Part shown: positions 1 through 12,297 of the stretch, piece by piece
How the letters are laid out: each line of letters begins with the position of its first letter
Position numbering within the stretch: position 1 is the first letter of the stretch
Notes under the pieces: generated by a model
Told to the model about the DNA's origin: nothing
Databases searched by the model: none
Seen by the model: only the letters and a program-made list of their open reading frames with translations
DNA from: Alisma plantago-aquatica
Taxonomy: Eukaryota; Streptophyta; Magnoliopsida; Alismatales; Alismataceae
Direction: 5' to 3'
Length of the DNA stretch: 64,000 bases
Assembly: GCA_963693085.1 (NCBI GenBank)
Contig: OY856411.1
Span: 1,347,620,550-1,347,684,549, forward strand
Position numbers and translations under genes: made by a program

Positions 1-323
1 TCCATAGCTTTGATATGTAACATATAACATACAACAAATGTTTGTTTGGAACAAATCAATATATAGTGAATGAAAATTATTGATAAATAATTATTTGAAA
101 ATGAATAAAAAATATAAAGAAGAAGTCACCACAAAGGAAACTTGATGTGGAGATTCTTATCTACTTCTTACAACCGAATGTGCCACATACTAACACCATG
201 TACAAATAGTTTTACGGAGTAGTAAAGTTGGTTGAGAATGTCTCAAAAGCAACACTCTCATAATATGTATAAAATGTCTCAAAAGCAACCCTCTCATAAT
301 ATGTATAACATTTTGATTACATT
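1..323. other. AT-rich flank left of the first copia element
   Basis: AT-rich sequence with no convincing coding frame. It ends with ACATT (319-323), the left target duplication of the adjoining retrotransposon, so it is the pre-insertion host DNA. The only structure seen is a two-copy tandem repeat at 238-309. Confidence 0.6.
238..309. repeat. 36-bp tandem duplication, two copies
   Basis: Two adjacent 36-bp units each begin ATGTCTCAAAAGCAAC and end in ATAATATGTATAA. They differ at one base by eye (ACACTCTC versus ACCCTCTC). Probably local slippage or replication duplication; no function is apparent. Confidence 0.8.
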
Positions 324-511
324 TGTTGAAATTATTAGTACTTATATATCTTCAAAAGAGTAAAACCCTCTCCCGTAAATAGGAGGAAACACAACAAGGA
401 TTGAAAACCCTAATGTGTCTATTATTTTAGACCCATATTGCATTAGATTTAAGTAAAAGGAAAATATAAATAAAAATAATACAATCAGTAGAAGATAAAT
501 GTATCCCAATA
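324..511 (-). repeat. 3' LTR of the copia element
   Basis: 188 bp, starting TGTTGAAA in plus orientation and aligning along its length with 5043-5237, sharing for example the segment around AATAGGAGG and the AAATAAAGATAATACAAT-like stretch. It is adjacent to the ACATT duplication outside and the purine tract inside. Confidence 0.85.
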
Positions 512-520
512 CTCCCTCTC
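512..520 (-). other. Polypurine tract of the copia element
   Basis: Plus-strand CTCCCTCTC reads GAGAGGGAG on the element strand and touches the inner edge of the 3' LTR, the expected place for the plus-strand primer. Confidence 0.75.
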
Positions 521-689
521 AAGTTGGATCATAGATATCAATTGTGCCCATCTTGAAACATAGCTCCTCAACTCTCTTTCCATAGAGTGATTTTATAAAA
601 ATATCTACATTTTCTCATATGCAGGCAGCATAGGGGTAGTGATCTTTTTAGTCAACATGATATCTTAGACAAAATGGTAGTCTACCTCA

Positions 690-3190
690 ATTCCTTTCAT
701 GAAAGATAGGATTACCAACATAAAAGTAGTAACTTGATTGTCACAATACATCAAAAAACCATGAGCGATAGGAAACCTACAATAAAAAAGAATAGATTTG
801 ATCCATAATAGCTCGCAAATAGTATATGTCACTGCACGATACTCAAATTCTGCACTCGATTTGGCAACATCATTTTGTTTCTTACTTCTCTATGTAGACA
901 AATTACCCTCTACAAATGTTTAGCCAGTGGTAGATCTCCTATCAGATTTACTCCCTACATAATCAAAATTAGAATATTCAGTCACATCTAGATTCCCGTT
1001 CTTTTATAAAAAAAATCCCTATCCAGGTGCATTCTTTAAATATCTCAAAACTCAACATGCAGCTTCCTGGTGACACTACTTAGGAAAATCTATAAATTAT
1101 GTAAGAATACCAACAATAAGGCATATTTCTGGCCTGGTAACAGTAAGATATAAAAGTTTTCCAACCTAGCATTTATAGCTAAATTTAACTTCTAAGGGCT
1201 GAGTAGATTCTACCCATAGATTGTGTGTTTGATCCATAGGGGAGACTATAGGTTTGTAACCAAGAATTCCAATTTTAGTAACTAAATCTACAATATACTT
1301 TCTCAGAGATAAAGATACTCCGTCCTTATTATGTGCTACCTCAATTCTAAGAAAGTATCGCAGACACCCAAGATCTTTGATTACAAAATGCTTTTTAAGG
1401 TATTTGTTTATATCAACAATTCCTACATCATCACTCCCAGACATAGTGATATCATCCACATAAATAATAAGAGCAATTATGCCAAAAGTAGCGATTTTGG
1501 TAAACAAAGAATGGTGACATTGAGAGTGTGTGAAGCCATATTTGTGCAGTATAAGGGATTACTTATCAAACCATGCTCAATGACTTTGTTTGAGGCCATA
1601 AATAGATTTCTTTAGAGGAAATACTTTTCCAGAGTACCCCCCCCCAAGCAACATTACCTGAAGGTTGTGATATATAGATAGTTTCCTATAACACTCCATA
1701 TATAAAGAAGTTCCTAACACCTGGTTGATGTACCTTCCAACCTTTATTAATAGTAACATAAATCAAAATACGAACATAGTTAAAATGAGTAATAGGAGAA
1801 AAGGTTTTGAAGTATTCAATCCCAACTTTTTGTGTGTATCTCTTAGCAACAAATATGGCCTTTAGGTGTTCAACTGTCCTATCAGGAAAGTATTCAACAT
1901 TAAAACCTATCGGTAACCAACAAGTTTACTACTTGTAGAGTGATCAGCAAGGTCACATGTCCCACAAGAATGAAGTGTATCCATCTCCTCATCCATGGCT
2001 CATTTCCATCCAGAGTGTAGTAGTGACTCATAAATATTATTTGGAATAGAAATTGCAGATAAAGCAACAGTAAATTGAGCCATGGAATTCAAATGATCTA
2101 TAAAAATATGTTGAATGATATAAGTACCAAATGATCACTTCTTTTGTAATGCAATGGAAATGTTAGAGTCATAATTTTTAATAGCATCAATAATGTTACC
2201 ATTTGAATGCTAAAGCAGGGGATACTTTGATAGACATGCATACACATTTAGTGTCAGTAATGGGCATAGTTGGAAGGGTTCCTGGTTACTAAGTTTAGAA
2301 AAGAAAGATATATCTTCAAAAAAAGGTAAATCCACACTGACATACAAATAAAAAACAACATGATCAAAATATTTATACCCCTTTTATGTACAAGAGTATC
2401 CAGTTAAACAATAATGAAAAGCATGGGGTGATAGTTTATTAGTCCCAAGTAGGTGATTATGAACAAAATATGGGAAAACAAAAAAATTTAGTGGTAAATT
2501 AAAAATTGGTTCCTGGGGATAAAAAAGGTTATAAGGAATCTTATTTTGGAGAACAGAAGAGGGCATCTTTTCATGATATAATTGGATAAAAGGATTGAAT
2601 CCTCCCAATAAAACTTAGGGACTTTCATTTCAATTAGGAGAGTGTGAGTTATATCAAGGAGATGCCTATTTCTTCTTCTAGCAAGTCCATTTTGTTGTGG
2701 GCTATAAGGATAAGATTTTTGTGAATAATCCCCTTGGCAATACAAATCTTTTGAAAACTATGTTGCGCATATTTAGAAGCATCATCGGTGTGGAAAAATA
2801 TAGGGGTAGTAGAAAATTGAGTCTTCATCTTACTTAGGGATTGGATAAAATATCTAAAACTTTGTAATGAACTTTTAACAAATAGATCCAAGTAACACGA
2901 GACCAATCATCAGTAAAGGTTATAAAATACCATACACCAGTATGATTAGAAATAAGACATGATCCTAAAACATCATAGTGAACTAAATAAAACAAAATTG
3001 GGCACCTATTGTTATGATGGCGAGGAAACACATTTCAATAGTGTTTTCCAAGATGGCAAGATTGACATCAAATATTTTAGTAAAAGAGTTGGAAACAAAG
3101 ACTCCAATTTAGTAGAAGGATAACCAAGTTGTAGGTGTCATTGATGAAAGGAGTTCTACTGGGCCACAAGAGCAGCAGTAGGGGGGTTTG
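690..3190 (-). pseudogene. Copia pol remnant: integrase, reverse transcriptase, RNase H
   Basis: On the minus strand the order is: pre-integrase zinc region and core start near 3190-2830 (GVWYFITFTDDWSRVTWIYL); integrase C-terminal part near 2745-2390 with the SPQQNGLARRRNRHL motif; RT start near 2050; a YGLKQ motif at 1577-1600; the RT catalytic motif YVDDITMSGSDD near 1460; and RNase H near 870-700 with KSSAEFEYRA and CELLW. Pieces lie in different frames separated by stops, so no polyprotein can be made. The conserved YVDD shows that decay began after the element was functional. Domain identities are secure; exact edges are approximate. Confidence 0.85.
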
Positions 3191-3599
3191 ACGAGGTTTG
3201 TTGGAAATACACATCATCTTCACCTTCAAAGCCCCCACCAATCTTCTTGTTCATCCAAAGATCCTGCATAGAGACATTATAAGCAAATAAGCTTACACTA
3301 CAATTTTTTTTTGGTAATTTTACTAATAGACATCAAGTTTATTGGGAATTTCAGCACAAATAGAACATATTTTAGAAAACTGCAATTCATATATCCTCTC
3401 CCAATCATCTATTGATGAAGAGGAAGATTCTTGAATACAAGAGGGGTCCTGGAGAGTTAGGCAATGTTTTCTTGAGGTGTAATAGTAGTAGCAAAAGCGG
3501 CCTTGATCAGTCAAAGTTAGAAGAACTCAATGTTACCATTTGAGGATTAGTATAATAAAGAATACAAGTAGACTCCCCATCAGCATCAATAGTTGACAC

Positions 3600-4512
3600 T
3601 TTATTGTCCCATTATGATTTCTCATACTTCAGTCAATATTTGTCTTTAATGTGATTAGTACACTTGTAGAAATTGTAGAATCTTCGATTGAGACAAGGAA
3701 TATTGGGATGAGGAAGAAGAGGATCCTCTCCCATTGTTGTTGAAACTCTTTCCCCAACCATGACTAGGATTACCAAGCTCTCATCAGGAAACAACAAGGA
3801 CAATACGCTCCTTGACGATAGTAATAGAAGATAGAGAACGAGATGGTCAAAGATAGACATACTCTAAAGTTGGCAAGGGTTCATATGTAAGAACTTGTTG
3901 GCCGACAACTTCATAAATAGAAGGTAGAGATGTTAGAAATTGACATAGTTGTATTTCTTCTTACTGCTTATATGTTTTGGAAAAATTATATGATAAGGGG
4001 TGATGAAGCTTGAGCTTGCTTCAAATCCCTTCAAATGTGTTAAAATGTGAAAAGAGGTTGAGTTATCTTTAATTTTAAGGGAATGAAAATGTTTGTATAT
4101 AGATCAAATACTCGAGATGCATTTTCTTTGCTTGAGTGCACTTGGGTAAGGTGATCCCATGCCTCCTTGGTTGTGTCAGTGAAGAGTAGATTAGCAGAGA
4201 TATGTGATTTACAAGTATTTAGATTCTAGGAGAGAACTAGAGAGTCATGTCCAACCCAGTTTTTAAAATCTATCTTTCTTTTCACAGATGCTTCTTCGGT
4301 ATGATTTTTTTTTATGAAATGTGTCTTCTTGTGGTGGAGTTAGATATGTGAGATTCTCTAATCTTTCCAAAAGAGTGTGTATATATTTGAAAAGAGCATG
4401 CCCATAAGACATAGTTGGAGCCATTAAACTTCACAGAGCTTACACACTTAGGGTGTGTCTTGAGAATCTCAATAGAGGAAAAAGATAAACTCATAATATA
4501 CTCACAAGGCAT
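3600..4512 (-). pseudogene. Copia gag remnant
   Basis: A UBN2-type gag beginning at the ATG whose complement ends at 4512. Residues 20-45 contain KFNGSNYVLWACSFQIY, the usual SNYxxW capsid opening. Further in, near 4200, the reading shows HISANLLF and TTKEAWDHL, typical gag helices, in a broken frame. Near 3690-3640 a degraded zinc-knuckle-like segment (FYKCTNHIKDKY) lacks some metal ligands. The frame is interrupted several times. Confidence 0.7.
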
Positions 4513-5030
4513 AATAGAACAATAGAGAGAAGAAAATGGGTCAAAGAGTCATTGATAGACAGTGTCATAAAGATGACATGCCATGTCCAGTGCAACAAAA
4601 GTACAACATAAAAATTGTGACAACAACATGCCATGTTAGGCCACAGACACGCCGTACATGTGACAAAACAACATATTTAAGTTAAGAAAAGACCCAGAAT
4701 AGGTATTGAATCTTATGGATCATCAAGAGAAATAGAGATATGTTAGAAATATTATGTTGTATAAAAATATACGTAGAAAAATCCCTATAGAACATGGTCA
4801 CAGATGACCACAAAAAGGATGTCATACTACTTTTTGAACAATGAATCTTTAGGATATAAGACTGACAGGAAGTCTTTAGGCAGTTCTCTAGGGATAGAAA
4901 GAAGACTGGATCCCTCTCTTGGTATGACCAGTAGTGATGGATAAGAAAGAATATGATGAGTGGGGATGGAAGGGGATATGACGACGATGTCATCTTGGAA
5001 TGGAGGGGTCTTGAGGTGGCTATACGTCCT
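4513..5030 (-). other. Leader of the copia element
   Basis: Untranslated leader between primer site and gag. A 103-codon minus-strand frame at 4682-4993 has low-complexity content and no recognisable domain, and I do not treat it as a gene. Confidence 0.5.
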
Positions 5031-5042
5031 GTTCTGATACCA
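5031..5042 (-). other. Primer binding site (initiator-Met tRNA)
   Basis: The element strand reads TGGTATCAGAAC, complementary to the 3' end of plant initiator-Met tRNA with one departure from the common TGGTATCAGAGC. It abuts the 5' LTR edge at 5043. Confidence 0.85.
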
Positions 5043-5237
5043 TATTGAAAGCCATCATTTTTTTATATCTTAGAAAGAGTACAAACCTCTACTATAAATA
5101 GGAGGGGACATAACAAGGAAGATAACATCAAATTATAATGAGCCTATTATACTTAGGCACATGTTGCATAAGCCTTAAGTAAAAGAAAAACATAAATAAA
5201 GATAATACAATTAGTTGAAGATAACTATATCTCAATA
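5043..5237 (-). repeat. 5' LTR of the copia element
   Basis: 195 bp matching the 3' LTR at 324-511 with many substitutions and small indels, which indicates an old insertion. The terminal dinucleotide next to the primer site reads TA in plus orientation instead of TG, a point change. Confidence 0.85.
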
Positions 5238-5242
5238 ACATT

Positions 5243-6160
5243 ATGCAAGGAGAAAGAAGCTACAAGAAGTGGATGTGGTAAATTTATATTGAATATTTAG
5301 CTTTTTTCCATAAATAAATAAATATATATATATATATATATAGTGAGAGATAAAGAGTTAGATAAAATAATTTAGAGTGTGCCAGAGATACAATATGGTT
5401 AACTTGCTTTTTATCATGTAGCATATTTTTAGGAAATAAGAATAGATAATCTTCTTGTATATCTTATTAATAGACTATATATAAAATTTGAACTTGTTTG
5501 GATGCTTATAGGTCATCAATTTAAAGACAACAAAAAGTATACACTTGATATTATATATGTTGATCTTTTTATTCTTAGATGACTACTTATACAAATAGAA
5601 ATGACATAACATTTTTTATGTAGTCTATGTTTGTTATAAAAATGAATATGAACGGTTTGGATTTCTGGAAAAAAAATCTTGGTATGTAAATGTCACTTGT
5701 GTGTAATTTGCAATATATACACTCGACATTTCAGTATGACAATATACATATAGTAAAATGGTTTACTTAGAGTATAGTGATGATGAGAGCATGAGATCGT
5801 TTCGAACTAGTTGTCATAATGGTATTATTTTAAAGATCCAAGCATATGGGTTGCAAATTTGCCACTGCTTTACCTACCCACCAATTTCAAAGCACATTGT
5901 CCTTATGTCCTATCTATTTTGGCATTGTCTAAGAATTTATTAACGCTTCATGTTAACTTTGGGACTGATTGTTAGATGAAAACTTATACATGGTATAAAT
6001 CAATATGTTGATGATGTTGGATATTAGCAAGTTTGTCTGAAGATAGAAGCAGTGGAATTTTTGCACCCATATGGTTGGATTCTATAAAGATGCTCTAAAA
6101 CTATAGTTCTTCAAAGGTCTCTCATCCTCTCACTATAGTGGGGCTCTGACTGGATCATGA

Positions 6161-6163
<3 letters not shown>
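5243..6163. other. AT-rich intergenic stretch
   Basis: No coding frame with recognisable content. A short TA microsatellite lies near 5320-5341. A 61-codon frame at 5758-5943 has no domain or supporting context. Confidence 0.5.

Positions 6164-6220
<57 letters not shown>
6164..6220. repeat. TA microsatellite, left block
   Basis: Pure alternating TA of about 57 bp, directly adjacent to the MITE-like unit. It continues on the other side of that unit, suggesting the unit sits inside a former single TA tract. Confidence 0.9.
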
Positions 6221-6223
<3 letters not shown>

Positions 6224-6622
6224 AGAGAGAGAGTTAGGCTAGAATACACTCGAGTGTACAGATCACACACTACACTCATGTGGTGTTTGCATATCAAGAC
6301 TAATTTTTTGTAAATTGTAAACCATAGATCTTCATTGTCATTCTATAATTAGGCTACATATAAAATTTTAGCCCATTTGGATGAGTGTAAGTCACTCATC
6401 CAAGGGCAACAAAATCGGCGCATGAAACTAATTTGAAATGCATTATTTTGTGGTCTTTATAATATGTCCTATAAAAGTCCAAATGGGATCAAATTGTATA
6501 TATGAGCTATTCACGACATGTTTAAGAAGATCAATGGATTAGATTTAAAAAAAAGTATTGTATCATGAAAAACTACTTGAGTGTATTCTGCTCTAGATAC
6601 ACTCGAGTGTATTCTAGCCTGA

Positions 6623-6644
<22 letters not shown>
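6221..6644. mobile_element. MITE-like element with terminal inverted repeats in a TA microsatellite
   Basis: 424 bp with no coding capacity. The left end (6221-6258) reads AGAGAGAGAGAG, then TTAGGCTAGAATACACTCG and AGTGTA. The right end (6598-6644) is its reverse complement with one clear mismatch (TTAGG versus TCAGG) and a longer GA run. Both ends are embedded in TA repeats. The inner edge holds the palindrome TACACTCGAGTGTA on both sides. Structure resembles microsatellite-targeting MITEs such as rice Micron or a TA-targeting mariner-type MITE. Family assignment is uncertain. Confidence 0.65.
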
Positions 6645-6677
<33 letters not shown>

Positions 6678-6786
6678 CATATAAGTATATATACATATAT
6701 ATATATACATATACATATATATGTGTGTATATATATGTATATATATGTATGTATATATATATAAATATATATATATGTATATGTAT

Positions 6787-6849
<63 letters not shown>
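6645..6849. repeat. TA-rich microsatellite, right block
   Basis: About 200 bp of TA repeats with interspersed GTATATA and CATA variants. It gives spurious Tyr/Ile frames on both strands. The LINE target duplication begins at 6850, at its right edge. Confidence 0.9.
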
Positions 6850-6850
<1 letters not shown>

Positions 6851-6996
6851 CTCGGCGATGTATCACTAAAACATGTCCCCTCGCTTCTCGTCGCTCTGGC
6901 GATTAGGGTTCTGAGCAGTGGACGCTTCCCCACCCGTCTAGGGTTTCTTCTCTTACAGGTTCAAGTGTTTAGGTTGTCTTCTAGTCTCGTCCCCTG

Positions 6997-8954
6997 ATGG
7001 CGGCAGAGCTAGTAGACAGATATGCAAGTCTTCAGTTGTCGAATGAGGAGGAGGAACCCATTGATGTTCAACCAGTGGGCAGCGGCAATGAGGAGGACCA
7101 TACAGAGTTGGCGTTGATAGGGAAATTTTTGACAGATCGCACATACAACTTTCGAGCTATGGAGCGTATGCTAACGCAGGCATGGAGCCTCAAAGAGAAG
7201 GTTGATTTCAAGCAATTGGAATGGGAAATATTTGTAATGCAGTTCACTCATTGGCACGATAGACAGAGCGTCATTAGAGGGGCACCTTGGCACTTTAATG
7301 GATGACTACTGATATTCAAATAGGTCTACAAGGAGGAACAACCAGGGAAGATCACCATTAACAAGAGCCCCTTTTGGATTCGGATGTATGGCCTCCCTCT
7401 AGGTTATAGGGGAGAAGGCACGGTCTGTGAAATTGTTGGATGGGTCAGAGACGTGACTAAAGTGGATGCCGACGGCTCAGGGTGGGATGCGTCCACCCAT
7501 GTTTGGGTTTTGCTTGATGTCACCAAAGCCTTGAAGCAGGCGCTGAAGATCAGGGTGAAAGGGGGCAGCGTCGTGGAGATAGAAGTGAAATACGAACGCT
7601 TATCCAACTTTTACTTTGTGTGTGGAGTGCTTAGGCACATAGACAAGGACTGCCAGGGTGCCAGCGTTGAGCAAGACCACATGCAACTATGGGGGAACTG
7701 GCTATGGGCATCACCATGGAAGTAGTGGCGGCCAGAGCGTGACAGTGTAGGACATAACGGATCAGCAAGGCGCAAACTCACGTTTAGAAAGGAGAATCCG
7801 GAGACGTCATCCCAATAGGGAATCTTTGCATGCAGTGGATTAGGTGAGAGACAGACGGAAAACGAAAGTAACAGCGAGATAGAGGGTGCAAATCGAACGT
7901 CGCCTGGGCGCAATGTTAGGGACGCATCGAGTGGTACCGAATGTTCTATGGGGGCTGAGGATGATGGCGGGGTATCATCGATGGACAAGGGAGTCAGAGC
8001 AATGCAGCGTCACTACGGACGCAGCATTGGCAGGGAGGAGAGGGGCGCAGGGCGGAACGACAACATTGCGTCATTTAAGAGAAGAACAAAGTGGGGTAGC
8101 ATTGATGGGGAGTTGCAGAGGTTTGTGGGTTGCGCCAAAGGAGAGGCGGCAGGGGGTAGGTTTCAGCCAGAAGAAGACGGTCGTCGGGGCGGTGGGCGCA
8201 GCGGTGGGGGTGAGAGAGGGAGAAATACATGGGTAGACGAGATGGAGAACGATGGGGGTCAAGCGGGGCGGGACGGGGGGAAGTAGCAATGCAACACAAT
8301 AACGCAATGCAACGCCCAACAGGGTGTGAATCGAGGAAGCATCGGGGGGTCATTGGGGTGGGAACAAGGCACAATAGGCAGCATGAGGAATGTTGTGTGG
8401 ATGAATGAGGTGAATGGTATGGGTGTGTCATAATAAATGAAGTTGCACCTATAGGGCAGGAGGAAGAGGGTGATGGGGAAGGGGTTGGAAAGACAGCTTG
8501 GCAACATGGTGGTGAGGGGAAGAGCAAACATGAGAATGTCTCCAGATTAAAGACACCTCTCTTGCAACGCCAACATGACGAGGGACCCAACATTGACAAA
8601 GCTAAGGGGGATCATCATGCAATCACTAGAGCACAAAGAAGGAAGGCTGCTGGACTAAAAGCTAAGAAAGTTTCGAGTTCAACCCGAGCAAAAAAGAAAC
8701 ATCAACTATGGGTGTATAAGATGAGTAGAGGTGCCCGACTTGGCATCCCAGAGGAGGAGGTGATGTGGAAAAAAAGAGCAGGAAAGCGTGACAGGAACTC
8801 GGAGTGGTGTGACATGGAGCTTGATGAACTACCAATGACTGGGACTGGTGAGAAGAAGGAAAAGCAAACTTCAACAGGGGGATCTACCTCAACCAGGGTT
8901 TGTGAGACCCAAGTAGTAGAGATTGGCGGTGTCCAATCCCGCGAAGAACAATGA
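6997..8954 (+). pseudogene. LINE ORF1, DUF4283 RNA-binding gag-like protein, broken
   Basis: The start is the ATG at 6997, opening a frame with a DUF4283-type domain (residues about 35-200; LIGKFLTDRTYNFRAMER, GAPWHFNG, SPFWIRMYGLPLGYR). Two in-frame stops lie near 7303 and 7327, after which the same frame resumes and runs to 7725. The zinc knuckle near residues 205-225 reads FYFVCGVLRHIDKDC and lacks the first cysteine of the CCHC set. The middle (7730-8560) is frameshifted and GC-rich. A basic C-terminal segment is readable at 8562-8954. The ORF1 stop overlaps the ORF2 ATG as ATGA at 8951-8954, as expected for coupled reinitiation. In the family this protein coats the LINE RNA. Confidence 0.8.
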
Positions 8955-11900
8955 AACTATTCAGTTGGAACTTTCAGGGGTTGGGCGACCCTGACATGTA
9001 CACGGCTCTCCGATTGTGGTGTTAGAGAGAGCACTCGAATATAGTTTTCATTATGGAAACTGTGATTGCTGGGAAGAAGCCGGAAGGAGTTCAAATAAGC
9101 GGTGGGTTCAAAGATTGATTGTGCATCTCTAGCACAGGTCGGGCAGGAGGTATTGGCTTTTGGTGGAAAGATGCAGAGGTGGAGGTTCTCAACTACTATA
9201 ATAGACATGTCACCAGTCTAGTCAAAGACAATGATACAGGGACCACTTTGTGTGCCATTGGGATATATGGGTGGGCAGATTAGCAGAGCAAACCAAAGAC
9301 ATGGGACTTGATGAGGAGGCTAAAAGATGAGACTGAGGAGCCAGTTCTCTTCTTCGGTGATTTTAACGAGATAGTATCTAATTCTGAAAAGAAAGGTGGA
9401 CCACCCAGAGAGGAAAAGGTCATGCAAAACTTCAGGGACACTATTGATGACTGTGAATTGGTGGATCTTGGTTTTGAAGGAAACATTTACATTTGGAGAT
9501 GAGGGATGTCAGAAAGAACACTTATGTAAGAAAGACTTGATAGATATCGTCTGGAACTCAGTTGGTGGGATTTATTTAGTCACTACAAGATCATCCATCT
9601 TCATATCTATGAGTCAAATCATGCCCCTATCATCTTGACAACAGATAATAGAAAATGAAAAGGAAGAAGGAGAAGAAAGTTCTTTGATTTTGAGCCCATG
9701 TGGGCAGGAGAGGAGGAGTGCGAAAACATTATTGGGGAAGCATGGACAAGTGGTGGAAACCTGAAGACAAAGATAAATACTTGCAAAGATCAACTCAATA
9801 GGTGGGATGTAAATAAGTTTGGGAATTGGAAAAAAAAGATCAATGAACTTGAAGGCGAGCTAAAGAAATTTCAGGCACAACATCCGGACCAAGTATACCC
9901 TCAAAGGGTAGAAGAGATATCTAGAGATCTACAATATTGGCTAAAGAGAAATGGGGAGTACTGGGCAGCAAGGGCACGGGCCAAAGAACTCAAGGAGGGG
10001 GACCGCAACACAAATTACTTCCATCAAAAGGCGTCTAGCGGGAAAAGAAGAAATTGGATAGAGGGTCTTGAGGACGATCAAGATAATTTCAAAACACATG
10101 AAGAAGAAATGTCAGCCATCATCACCAACTTCTTCTCCAACCTGTTCCAAACTAGCAATCCCATGGGGTTTGAACAAGCAGCAAGAGGCATTAGAAGGAT
10201 GATTAGTGAGGAACAAAAAGAAAATCTTGAAAGAGAGATCACAAGAGAGGAGGTATGGGCAGCCCTTAGACAGATGTACCTAATAAAGCGTCGGGACCGG
10301 ATGGTATAAAAGCAATGTTCTATCAAAAGTATTGGGGTATTGTGGGCCAAGACGTGGCCAACTACATTAAAGGGTGGTGGAAAGGAGAAAGGATCTTAGA
10401 GGAGGTTACTGAAACACTGGTGGTGATGATCTCAAAGACTGACAAACCAAAAATAGTTGGAGAGTTTCGCCCGATCAGCCTTTGCAATGTGTTGTACAAG
10501 CTTGCTTCTAAGGTGATGACTAATAGACTAAAGCCTCTCATGAACAATATTATAACGGAGAATCAAATTGATTTTATTCCGGGGCGCATGATCACCGATA
10601 ATGCTCTCATTGCTTATGAACTCTTCCATGCTATGAAGAGGGACAAAGAAAAGAAGAAAGGCAGCCTTGCTCTGAAGCTAGACATGTCCAAAGCTTATGA
10701 TAGGGTCGAATGGAGTTTCCTAAACTATGTGATGGAGAAAATGGGGTTTGAGGTGGTATGGAGGGAGAAGATTCAAGAATGCATCACATCTATCCAACAT
10801 ATGTTTTCCATCAATGGGGACCGGACCAGGAGAACAAAACCTTCGTGGGGACTTTGCCAGGGTGACCCTCTCTCCCCTTACCTTTTCATCATATTTGTAG
10901 AAGCTTTTTCTACCATGTTAAGTATTGTTGTTTGTGACAACCTTATACATAGTATCACTCCGTGTAGAGGGGCACCACACATATCTCACCTTTTATTTGC
11001 AGATGACAACATCCTTTTTGTTAGAGCAACCTCATCAGAATGCTTGAAGATAGCTGAAATTATCAGCCAATATGAACATACATCTGGTCAACAAATTAAT
11101 CTATCAAAGACAGAGGTAGTTTTTAGCAAAGGGGTGATGACAAAAAAGCGAGAAGAACTCAAGGGTTTGGCTGCAAGTAAAGGAGGTGGACAGGCACGCA
11201 AAGTACCTTGGTCTCCCAACAACGATAGGAAGATCAAAGAAACATATTTTCAGCTTTGTGAAGGAGAGGATTTGGAAAAAACTACAAGGTTGGTCTGAGA
11301 AGTTGCTGTCCAAGCCCGGTAAGGAGGTCCTTATCAAGGTAGTGGAACAGGCTATCTCGACATATGTGATGAGTATTTTCCAGATACCAGCGGGCACACT
11401 TGATGAAATCCAAAGTATCATAGCAAGGTTTTGGTGGGGCGCAAAAGGAAATGAAAGAAAGCTAGCATGGACAAGCTGGGAAAACATGTGTAAACCAAAA
11501 AAGGTGGAGGACTCGGCTTCAGGAATTTCCATATTTTCAACCAAGAACTGCTAGCCAAACAATTATGGCGGTTAGGAGTGAACCCGTAGTCACTTGTGTA
11601 CAAGGTTTTGAAGGCCATATATTTTCCTAGAACATCTATATGGGATGCAAGGAGAGGCTATAACCCTATCTATACATGGAGGAGCTTATGGGGAGCAAAG
11701 GCACTGCTAAAGGAAGGAATGGAGTGGAGGTAGGAAATGGGAAATACATGGACATTTGGGAAGAGTCATGGATGTCGGGAGAGGAGGACAATCTTGCACG
11801 TTTCAAGATCTCAGATGACATATCCTATGGGAAGGTGAGTGAGCTTATGACACCAGATGGCCTCGACTGGGATACAGACAGACTTGAGGCTTGTTTCCCA

Positions 11901-12297
11901 CCGTCTTACATAGAAAGGATAAAAGCTATCTCACTCAGTCTACATGAACATGATGATATATGGTTGTGGTGGTCGGCAAAGAAAGGTATATTCACAGTGC
12001 GATCAGCATACTGGTTAGGCATGCTTGGAAAAGAGGAGGCCCAGAAGCATGTAAGGCAGTAGGGTGCCACCTTATGGAAGTGCATTTGGAGAGGGGGATG
12101 GGCACCCAAGATGGCACACTTCATTTGGAGAGTGTGCATTGGGGGGCTAGCAACCAAAGGGAGGTTGTTCGACAGACATTGCATTGAGGATGGCACATGT
12201 CAGCTATGCATGTCAAAAAAGGAAACTATTCCACATATGCTATTTTGGTGTCTGAATGCTACTGAGATCTGGGAACAACTGGAAAGAGGGACCCAAG
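8951..12297 (+). pseudogene. LINE ORF2, 5' part: endonuclease, reverse transcriptase, zf-RVT
   Basis: The start ATG at 8951 opens MKLFSWNFQGLG, the conserved beginning of the APE-type endonuclease. The endonuclease runs to about 9650 with FFGDFNE near 9350. A linker and the RT N-terminal part occupy 9698-10309. The RT core at 10315-11100 holds RPISLCNVLYKLASKV, FIPGRMITDN, LKLDMSKAYDRVEW, GLCQGDPLSPYLF and the catalytic LLFADDNI. The thumb follows at 11186-11554. The zf-RVT cysteine/histidine segment at 12111-12290 includes CQLCMSKKETIPHMLFWC. Frames change at least five times and several stops occur early. The sequence breaks at 12297 where the LTR element inserted, and resumes at 30592. Confidence 0.9.
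12293..12297. repeat. Left target duplication CCAAG of the outer LTR element
   Basis: CCAAG lies immediately before the LTR start TGTTGGG. The same five bases follow the far LTR at 30587-30591, and LINE coding sequence continues across the pair. Confidence 0.9.

Larger units (their letters stand above)
324..5237 (-). mobile_element. Ty1/copia LTR retrotransposon, complete outline, decayed
   Basis: A 4.9-kb element with all landmarks in order on the minus strand: 5' LTR (5043-5237), initiator-Met tRNA primer site (5031-5042), gag remnant, integrase, reverse transcriptase, RNase H, polypurine tract (512-520) and 3' LTR (324-511). It is flanked by a perfect 5-bp duplication ACATT at 319-323 and 5238-5242. 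The integrase-before-RT order is the copia order. Both LTRs are under 200 bp, short for the superfamily. Every coding domain is broken by stops and frameshifts, so the copy cannot move autonomously. Boundaries are directly supported; the lineage within copia is not resolved. Confidence 0.9.

Noticed and set aside
6573..6933. Tyr/Ile-rich frames of about 97 codons on both strands
   Set aside because: Translations of TA microsatellites, with no composition expected of a gene.
8071..8599. 174-codon minus-strand frame opposite LINE ORF1
   Set aside because: Shadow of the GC-rich ORF1 coding region; low-complexity Pro/Ser content.
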